A stretch of DNA of 64,000 nt, from positions 1 to 64,000 of the forward strand of contig JAVSML010025182.1 of the NCBI GenBank assembly GCA_038503035.1, written 5' to 3'. The translations under genes and the position numbers were made by a program. This DNA is from Crocodylus rhombifer. Taxonomy: Eukaryota; Chordata; Crocodylia; Crocodylidae. Below, in pieces: positions 55,635-64,000 of the stretch. The number at the start of each line of letters is the position of its first letter. Position 1 is the stretch's first letter. The notes under the pieces were generated by a model. It did no database searches, was not told where the DNA came from, and was given only the letters and a program-made list of their open reading frames with translations.

Positions 55635-55809
55635 CAGCAGTTCCCAAATCTGACAGATTGTGCACCACCACTTTAAAATGATACAACCTTAAGTACCACC
55701 AGCAAACTTTTGTCATATAAAGTAATTATAATAAATTTGTTAACGCGTAACACTGACAGATTGTCTGTGTACCACTGGTGGTACCTGTACCACAGATTGG
55801 GAATCACTG
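55635..55809. mobile_element. hAT-type non-autonomous element (175 bp)
   Basis: The left end CAGCAGTTCCCAAATCTG and reversed right end CAGTGATTCCCAATCTG are clear inverted repeats. The flanks TTCTAGGT and GTCTAGGT agree at seven of eight. The arms also carry TGCACCACCACTT against GTACCACTGGTGG. It sits in the pyrimidine-rich repeat. Confidence 0.8.
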
Positions 55810-55817
55810 GTCTAGGT

Positions 55818-58654
55818 ATTATTCAGGAGCTGCAGCCATCCTACCCAGAACACGTTCTCTCGGCATTCTCCAAAGCCAGACTGCCTGCCCACTCATACTG
55901 CAAATCCAGTCCCCTTCTGGGTCATGTGGCTCCTGACTGTCCCCTGCCACCTCATCTGCAGCCTGCCTGCTCTCAAAGTAAAAGATGTACCAAGCTTCTT
56001 GCTACAAACAAGCTTACTGAAGCTGCAATTTTCTTCTCCAAAAATTCATCTTTCCCATTTTGAAAAGTAACAGGCTTCTATTGCCATCACTGCCAGCCAC
56101 GGGTGCCAGGGGGAGTGATGAAATTATAGTAGCAGAACTGCCCTTTTCCCAGGGTAGTTAGCTTTCCTTGAGGAGGTAGTTTTACTAGACTAGTACAAAA
56201 TGCAACTTTGCCTGCATGGCTGCATCCACAGCAGAAGCATTTCCCTGACATAAGCAAAGCCTACCACCAGGTATACACCATAAAGTTTTATTAGTGTTGC
56301 TATGCAGGTTAGGAGCAGCTGAGGTGAGGTGTCTTATACTTTGTAACTCCCTACCACGCCCTGAACAAATGCAAGTTACAATGGGAAAATTCCTTTTGCT
56401 GACATACCTTAGGAGAGTTGGTCAGGTGGCTTAACAATACTAGCAAAGAACTCCTTTTAACACCAGAAGCAGCATCTTCACTAAGTGGTTTTGCAGGTGC
56501 ATCTATGCTGACAACCCCTTCGTAAACTAGCTACAAGGTTCAAACAGTAATGCAAAAATATTAAAATGAAATAAAAAATGTGAACAAAATGCAACAAACT
56601 GCAGACATATTTGCTGGAACATTAGCTCTGAATGGTATAAAAAAAAACCTCACCCATCTTAGTGAGCAGCACAGTTTGCTTTAAGCTACCTCTGATCCAG
56701 TGATGTGGGACATGCCCAACTTATTTTTCCTCAATCAAGAATAAGCAAAATATACAGGATGCAGACAGACATAACAGTCTAAATATACTTTAAACCCCAG
56801 GAGTCTTGATGTGCACATCACTTAAAGGCTGGCCTAAACTTTATGGAACATTTCAAAAGCATGTTGGGTATGCCAGCAAAAGGAGTCTTCCCATTACAGT
56901 TTGCATCTATACAGGGGATAGGAGGGAACTGCAATCAAGTAATGTTTTGAGCTGGTCCTCCATGAAACAGCTCAATGTTACATGGGAACACAAAGTATTC
57001 TGTGCTAGTCAGTCCTCCAGGTATCTAAAACTGCACTGCTCCTCCCCAAACTGCACCCCCACACCCTCCCACTCACTTTAAACACTGCTCTGGAATGGTA
57101 CTCTATGAGAAAGGTACTGTATGGAAGCTCCCAGCTTCCCCCTAACCAAGATGGGCAGACCATACAGTGGGAACAAGAAGCAGTCACTGTTTTTAAGTCC
57201 CTGAATCAGGGACCCCCGTTCCTTCTTCTTCCATCTGCCACTGTCCCTGGCTGATCCAGGGGTTGGGGGAGACTCCAGAAGAGCTCCAGCCAGGAACAGC
57301 AGCAGTGGCAGCAGAAAGGTTCCTCCTCTCTGCCCAGTCCCTCAAGCTGCTCCCTGCCATACAGGGACCAAGCACTATGCGGGCGAATCCACTTGTTGCC
57401 ACTACTGTCCCCAGCTCTGTGTGGGGCAGGAACAGCTCTGGAACCCAGCCCTTGCCCATAACAGCAGAGACAACATCAGCAGTGGCTGTGGGGGCAGGGG
57501 GAACAGGAGGGAAGAAGACATGCTACTGAGGACAGAGAGGGAGAGAGGAAGACTGCTTTGAGGACTGGAGTTGCTTTGAGGACTGTTGCTTTTATAGCAT
57601 GGTCCAAAAGGCAGCTGTGATGGTGTCGCTGCACCCCTGTGGATCTGCCCCCGCCAGGTGCTGGAAGGCTGTGTGGCCCTCAACCAGTGGTTAGCAGGGG
57701 GCTGAGTGATCTGGGAGAACACCTCTCAAGTCCTCCGTGGCTTTTCAACCCCAGCATTCCAAGGTGCCAGGCTCATTTACTCTACTCCATACAAACCTAT
57801 TTTCTCTATTAAACAAGGAATATTAGCATTCACAACAGCATATTAATGAAAAATTCTTCAGCAAAGAAGTCTGCTGTGTGTCCATGGCAGGTAATAATGC
57901 CACAATATACTTAGAGCTGACAATAATCTGGTTAATGAGACATTACACACTAGTTAGCTAATTATAAAGTGTCAGTCACAAAAGGAAAATTCTGATATTA
58001 TGTCAAGGACTCCCTGTTACCATTTTTTTATTGTTCTAACCCTTGAGGAAAAAATACAGCAGTACACATTCCTAAATAAAAACAATCTAAGTAAAGCATA
58101 CCACTTACATGGATACCAAAGCACCATGAGGGATAATTGAAAGACTTGAGATAAGCATCCCCTTTGCAACAGAGACACATTTTGGACAAGGTATGCTCTA
58201 CTTCACTGGGTGCAAAAAATAAGATTTTACTTTTTCCTTTCTCCACAAATGACAGCTGGAGCCATTCCCTAGAAAAAGGCATGAGACAAGAGGGCAAAAA
58301 GGCTGTGCTTCAGCAGTGTCCCAGCTCCAAGAGGACAGAAAGGCTGTGCTTCTACCTAGTCCCTACAAAAAACTACTGCTCACGTAACAAACCTCCTCAA
58401 TGCAATATATTATAAAGTCCTTCTCTGCTCTTAGAATCTTTTGGAACATCCCTAGCATTCTTATAGTCTTCACTATGGTTAATTTGAAGGACATCCATTT
58501 CCTTCAGGGGCTGCCACCCACATCAGGGATTCCAGTCTGAAAGCAGTTTGAACTTACAACTGAAGTTATCCAAAGAACAGATCCCCTGAGGAACACATAA
58601 ACAAAAGGGCTTGATGAAGGAGAAAGGGACTCCAGCCCACCCTTATATCTTAAA
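55818..58654. other. MTA3 intron, no firmly identified feature
   Basis: Ordinary to GC-rich intron. About 56185-56510 and 56765-57750 have the rhythm of old DNA transposons (GACAGACATAACAGTCTAAA at 56764-56783 resembles the Harbinger arms) but lack confirmable partner ends. No MTA3 exon was found. Confidence 0.45.
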
Positions 58655-60305
58655 TCTCAGTCATAGTCACAGAAAAGTTAAGGTAGAAGGGACCTCCAGT
58701 AGTCATCTAGTCCAGTGGTTCTCAACCTTTTTTGTACCGGGACCCATTTTTAAACATTGATGGCCAGTCTCAACCCAGTGCCCTTCATCCCCGACCTGCT
58801 GCCCCCCCAGCTCCCCAGTGTGTGGGGTAGGAGGTGGGTGTGGGGGGTGGAGGGGGGGCAAGCAGCCCAGAACTCTAACAGCCTGCAAGGGAAAGGCCAT
58901 GGTTTCCTGTTTTTCTCCTTTAAAGGAGAATCCATTTTTAGACGTTTGTACATGACCCTTTTATATATTCTTGTGACCCACTTCTTGGTTGTGACCCACA
59001 GGTTGAGAAACACTGATCTAGTCCAACTCTGTGCTTGATGCAGGATCATCCCTATCCAAACCATCCCATAATAACCATAATCTAAACTCTGCATTAGACC
59101 ACCCTCAACCCTGACACAGCATAGACCTAGTACCGTAACCTACCACAGGTAAAGCAGGAGAACCACAGTAGCCAATGGTCTGCTTCTATTAAATGTTGTC
59201 AATATATGCTCAAGAGGTCCCAGGTAGAGGGCCACATTTCCAACTACAGGGGAACACAAAACCCCCACAGCCCATACCAAACTGAGCATGGGGTAAAAGT
59301 CCTTCCTGGCCCCAAATATGGTGATTGGTCTGACCCTGAGTGGACAAGTGAAACCTTCTAGCCAGGAACCTCTGGCTTTGGTCCTAGCAGAAGAAATGAC
59401 ACAACCCAGCTGAAGTCCTCAGCCTTAGCCATAGCGAACATCTAATGCCTCTGGGAAGGCTTAAAAACACCCTAACACATGTAGCATAAAAAGGGAGGGG
59501 AGGGCAGGAGCAACCAGTAAAGCTCAGAAGCATAGGAAATACCCTTGGTAGAAAATAGGCTTACACCTAGATCATCCCTAACCAATGGCTGTCCAACCTC
59601 TTCTTGAATACCTCCAGGGATGAAGAGTACACAGCTTCCTAGGCAGTCTATTACACTGCCTCGCTATTCTCACAGTGAAAAAGTTTTTTCCAGAGATCAA
59701 ATCTAAATTTACTTTACTGCAACTTCAAGCCATTGGTCTGCACCCTCCTCTCTTCAGCAAGAGAGGAAAGGTGCTTTCCCTCTTCTTTCTGGTAGTCCCT
59801 CAAGCATTTGAAGACTACTATCATGTCCTCTCTTAAGCACCTTTTCTGCAAGCTGAATACGCCTAGCTCCTTCACCCTCTCCTCATATGACCTCCCACGT
59901 CTTGCACCTAATGCTCCCAAAACTGCATTGGCCACACTGCAGACTCACATTGAGCCTATGGTCTACCAAGACTCCCAAGTCCTTTTCCACAGAGCTGCCA
60001 TCCAGCCAGGTGCCCCCAGCTTTGTATTTGTGTTTTTGATTATTCCTCCCAAGGTGTAGCACTTACCTGCACTGAACTTCATCATGTTAGCTCTAGCTTA
60101 ACTTTCCAATCTGTTAAGATCCTTCTAAATTGCATTCGCATCCTCCGTGTTCAAAATCATTCCCAGTTTCATATCACCCACAAACTTGAGCAAGAACCTT
60201 TATATGCCAGCATCTAAATCATTAATAAGCATGTTGAACAGCACCTGGCCCAGGACAGACTCCTGTGGGACTACACTCAAAACCTCCTGCTATTCTAACA
60301 GCCAG
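58655..60305 (-). mobile_element. CR1 LINE fragment interrupted by a hAT element
   Basis: A minus-strand CR1 with its 3' end at left (antisense GGTAGAAGGGACCTCCAG, CATCTAGTCCA). It continues after the hAT insertion at 59016. Antisense ORF2 pieces are legible at 60300-59700: PQESVLGQVLFNMLINDLD, a KFVGDMK segment at the FADD position, KDLGVLVDHRLNV and the C-terminal part with TTCTCACAGTGAAAAAGTTT. It has more sequence between the tail and the ORF than the other CR1 copies here, which suggests a different subfamily or an added insertion at about 59050-59560. Stops are numerous. Confidence 0.82.
58713..59015. mobile_element. hAT-type non-autonomous element nested in CR1
   Basis: ATCTAGTC flanks both sides exactly (58705-58712 and 59016-59023), and the joined flanks read as continuous CR1. 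The termini CAGTGGTTCTCAACC and, reversed, CAGTGTTTCTCAACC differ at one of 15 positions. The 303-bp interior includes inverted subterminal pieces (GGGACCCATTTTTAAA against TTGTGACCCAC). No coding region. Confidence 0.92.
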
Positions 60306-60674
60306 TGGGGTTCCTTCCCCACACATTTCTAGCTTATCCAATTAGGGTACAGTACAGTCTACTGTAAGAGATATACAGTATACTAAATTCTCAGCTAACC
60401 TAGCCTAGCCCAGCCATTCTGCTTAGAACTTCTCCTTTTTCCAAACAAAGCAGGACAAGTCAGTTTGGCTACCAACATAAGACTTTATTTTTTCATCTTC
60501 ATAGAAGAATTTTTAAAAGTACAACCAGGTTGTAATGCAGCCCTACCTACACGCAAAAAAGCTTGTAGGATCAGTCCCCCAGGACTGCCGATTTACTCTC
60601 AGTCATACCTAATATTACCATTCTTCCCCTTCCTTATAAATGCTTCCAGAGTTAATAGACGCCAGCTGCTCCAC
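60306..60674. other. MTA3 intron, no identified feature
   Basis: Short AT-rich interval between the CR1 and a hAT-like element. Confidence 0.5.
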
Positions 60675-60682
60675 ATTCTGGT

Positions 60683-61687
60683 TTGAGGTGTACTGACACA
60701 TTGGTCTGATATTGGATTGGTACTGATACAAAGAAAACTGGTTGCATCAGAAATCAGCTCGATGCAGCCAATAATTTGGCCAATAAATGTTTGTGTGCTC
60801 ACGCAGCCACAGCGCAGCACTTAGGTAGCGAGGAACAGGGCTGCATGCAGCTGGTAAGTCCGTTGTGGTGGAATGGGAAGGGGGAGGGAAGGTGTGTGGG
60901 GGGGACAGATCAATGCCCCACACAGTGAGAGAGGGGGCAAGGGAAGGTGCTGCCCAGCCGGGGCGCAGAGAAGATCCACAGCTCCTTGCGGGGGAGGGCA
61001 GGGGCAGCTCCCGCCACTGACTGCACTCCAGAAGGGCATGGGGGTGGGGGGTGCACCCAGGTGTGCACGGGGCAGGGCAGAGCGGGCCGCCTGCAGCTGT
61101 GGCCTAGAGCCAGGGCTGAGCCGGGCTCTTCTCAGCAGGGGCTACAGAAGGAGCTGAAGCCACCCCAAATTTCTCTGCCACCGTGTGCACAGGGCTCAAC
61201 GCCCTGCCTCTACTCACACGCCAGGAAGAACCAAGGTTATACCAGATGTGCAGCAGCACTGGGAGTGGGGCTACACAGCCCCTTCTGTTGCCCCCACCAT
61301 GAAGAGCCCGGTACAGCCCCAGCTCCAACCCGCAGCTTCAGTCCACCCCTGCACCGCACAGATCCAGGGCCACATGCCCGCCCTCCCCTCCCCCTCCCCG
61401 TGTCCTCTTCCCAGGGAGAAAGTAGCGGCAGGTGTCCCCCCACCCCCAGGAGCTACAACTCCATCCTGCACCCTGCTCCACCCTGGCAGGGCAGTGCATG
61501 CCCCCTCCCTCACCATAACAGGCATTGATCTACCCCCCAAGCCCCTTCCCTCCTGCCTACCCTTCCACCACAACAGACTTACCATCTACACACAACTGTA
61601 TCAGAAATTGTATCGGTATCGGCCGATATGCCTCCTTAAAAATCAGCTATCGGTATCAGCGCAAAAATCTGTATCTGTGCTCCCCTA
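60683..61687. mobile_element. hAT-like element, TAGGGGTGCACC family, copy 2
   Basis: The flanks ATTCTGGT (60675-60682) and ATTCTGGG (61688-61695) form an 8-bp duplication with one mismatch. The left end is TTGAGGTGTACTGACACATT and the right end reversed TAGGGGAGCACAGATACA. The right arm contains GTATCGGTATCGGCCGATA, a motif of this family. The GC-rich interior shares phrases with the 47036 copy (TGGTAAGTC, GGGGGGACAGATCAA). The frames 60947-61528 and 61185-61688 inside it lack domains. Confidence 0.75.
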
Positions 61688-61695
61688 ATTCTGGG

Positions 61696-64000
61696 TGTTC
61701 AGTTATGCCCATCCTAGCACAGAGTAGTTGAGTTTACTGCCCCAAGCACCATCACATCCCCATGGATGGTACAATAAATACATTCCTGAGGCAAGCCACT
61801 CAGATATCACATTATAAAACAGGTGAATTAACTACACTCTCTTGTTCTTAGGGGCTTTTTGGTTTAGTTTGGTTTTACTTTTTCACTCCGTGAAAATGTC
61901 TGGGAGATAGGAAAGGTTTCTTCTCTGTTTTGTCTTTACACAAAGCAGAGAAATTATAATCTGCCTCTATAAGAACTGCTCAACTAGAAGACCTATTAGG
62001 ATACTAGGATTTATTTCTTTTCAAAGAGTATGGGAATGGAAAGTGTTCAACAACCCTCCACGGCTGGATTTAGTATTTTGAAAATAGGGGTGCTTATGGT
62101 GTAGCACATCGTCACATATGAAAAACACATATTTTCTCCAGTTAAAGATAAACTAGATGCTTTACTACTATACTAGAGGGCTAGCACTATATTATTCATT
62201 TTAAGATCAAAGCAAATATAACTACTGAAATGTGCATTAAATTTCTTGATTATTTATAATGTTTCTAAAGCACAACAAACTAAGTAAAAATACTCATAAA
62301 GCATTCTGTGTTTGGTCAGTCCAAGTCAAAAGATGTAATCCCGTCAGTCTTGTAGTCATTATAGTTAAATGTGCATCTCATTCATACTCACAAAACAAAA
62401 TTTAATTTTCTTGAGCATCACTGTCAGTCACTTCTACACCTGAATTAATATTACCACACTTGAGCAAAGATTTTTAACTAGAGCTAAAAACAGCCTTCAG
62501 GGGTCTGAAATAGAGACATTACCAGGAGTTGCTAACAGACAACAGAATTGCAGAAGAAAGGATCATTTGAGTAGACAAACAGCAAAACCATTAAAAAGGA
62601 GGGGGTCGCTAGCATCCGTGCTGTGGAAAGAGATTAGCAGGAAGTCATGTCTCTCTTACCACTGACTGTATAGAAATACTGTCGTTCCTCTCCAGGCAGT
62701 TGGTTTTAAAGTGTGGGTGAAGTTGGAACCAAAGTGGGTGGTTCAGCTGCACCACTACACCTACCCTGGTTCCACCCCTATCTCTGATCAACATTTCCTG
62801 TAGGATGGTGTGCCCATCTCTACTGTGAATGAAATTATGTTAACCATTATATTTTATCCTAAATAACTCCTCGGGGATGGTACCAAATACACACGTTCAG
62901 CAGCTTTAGAACGAAAATATCAATTTCTGAACTGCTTTCCTCATCTCTTGCTTTTTGTTTAATATTTAGCATCAACAAGACAGTTAAAACAAATCATAGG
63001 TCATGCAGGAATTGGTATCTCCCTTTTTGGCTTTCAATTCCTAGGAGAGGCATCTGCAACTAAAGCATTAACAATGGAGACAGTAATAGAAAATATGCTC
63101 AAGAGAGTTACTTGGATAAAGGAATCAATGTTTAAGTTTCAAGTAATCCCCCCTCCCTTCATAAGAAACTGCTGTTTCAAAGATGCTATATGCTTTAAAT
63201 TCACCAGCAGAATCCTTCAACTTAAAAGCTTGATTCTTCTGAAAAAGGAGAATCATGATTATAATTAAAAAGAGACAATGGCAAGATATCCCAGGTTGAT
63301 TTTTAGATTCCGTAGCTCTCTCTGAGAATTTATATACTGAAGAAAAATCAAAACTGAACCAAATGTTTCACTGTATTATTGAGCTAAAGATCCAATGAAA
63401 CAAAAATTATTTCCTTTGTTTAAATTATTCAGAATTTGACTTATGTTGAGTCTACTGAGTGACTAAGAAAGGGATAAAAAAAACTAAATGGAAAGCAAAG
63501 AAGAGATAAGACTCAGACAGTTAAACACGCTAGTATGAAGCCCTTGATGAGAGATGTTTTGCATCATTTTCCGTGCTTTGTTTTTCTTTTTACAAACTGA
63601 ATACTTTTGCTTTTTACAAGCTGAATATATAAACCATCTTAATCCCAATTTATTTTTCTTTCAGATACTCTCAGGAAAACATTATACAAAGCTTTCTGAG
63701 TCATACTCCTTTTTCTTCCTCCACTAAAATGGGTGTTAAAAAGACCATGTTGTATTAGCAATCATAATGAGCTACTCAATTGTTCAGTGGTAGGTATGAA
63801 AGGAACTTAACCTTCAGCTTTGTATATCTTCCAGGACTAATAAACATACACAGTTTACTTTATACTTAAATATTTTTTAAAATAAACAATTTTTCTCCAG
63901 TTAACCTCATTGCTATTGATATTCTGTGATATCTGATATAATGCTGCTCTAGTAATGTCATGAAATCAATGAAATCAACGAAATATTAGCAACTGTATTC
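61696..64000. other. MTA3 intron, no identified feature
   Basis: AT-rich intron to the right edge. I found no upstream MTA3 exon or mobile element here. Confidence 0.5.

Noticed and set aside
60947..61528. 193-codon open frame on plus
   Set aside because: Same situation as above, inside the sister element at 60683-61687; composition-driven.
31140..64000. MTA3 exons encoding the N-terminal VGDYVYFENS and VVCFYRRRDIS blocks
   Set aside because: Searched for by eye on the minus strand with plausible codon variants and not found; presumably beyond the right edge.

Overview
This is a stretch of a vertebrate nuclear genome, not a prokaryotic or viral sequence. It lies inside one host gene, transcribed on the minus strand. 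Three internal exons are legible at 31009-31135, 3414-3477 and 2330-2447. They have consensus splice sites, compatible phases and an uninterrupted reading frame. Their translation matches the BAH-domain region of metastasis-associated protein 3 (MTA3), a subunit of the NuRD chromatin-remodelling complex. The rest is intron: 27,531 bp between the first two exons, 966 bp between the next two, about 33 kb upstream of the first (to the right) and about 2.3 kb downstream of the last (to the left). I found no other host gene, tRNA, rRNA or CRISPR array.

The mix of mobile elements suggests a non-avian sauropsid, most likely a crocodilian and possibly a turtle. It includes CR1 LINEs with the typical short tail repeat, many hAT-type non-autonomous elements with 8-bp target duplications, a PIF/Harbinger element with short derivatives, Penelope-like termini, a DIRS-type tyrosine-recombinase retroelement and solo LTRs. 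The species is inference.

Layout. 1-1030: a GC-rich minisatellite and a MITE. 2330-3477: two MTA3 exons and their intron. 5799-8667: a decayed but nearly complete Harbinger transposon with convergent Myb/SANT and DDE-transposase genes. 8790-15545: a MITE, a pogo/Tigger-like element, two Harbinger derivatives, a 1.3-kb inverted-repeat element and a CR1 3' end. 17774-21742: hAT elements around a 1.6-kb solo LTR with internal tandem arrays. 25414-29325: hAT elements, one carrying a nested 1.9-kb Harbinger derivative and a fold-back MITE. 31009-31135: an MTA3 exon. 31690-33182: MITEs. 35492-39740: two CR1 copies, one holding a solo LTR and a hAT element. 41285-48612: Penelope-like and hAT sequences, the longest CR1 ORF2, a DIRS remnant and two further hAT-like elements. 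49736-55809: MITEs, hAT elements and a Penelope-like inverted repeat. 58655-61687: a CR1 interrupted by a hAT element, then a hAT-like element. The remaining tracts are AT-rich intron.

No functional multi-gene system is visible. The main interest is the readable layering of insertions in an MTA3 intron. Several insertions can be ordered because the interrupted element reads through the junction or because target duplications survive. All mobile-element coding regions here carry stops or frameshifts and look dead. Identities and percentages are from reading by eye, not from alignment software.
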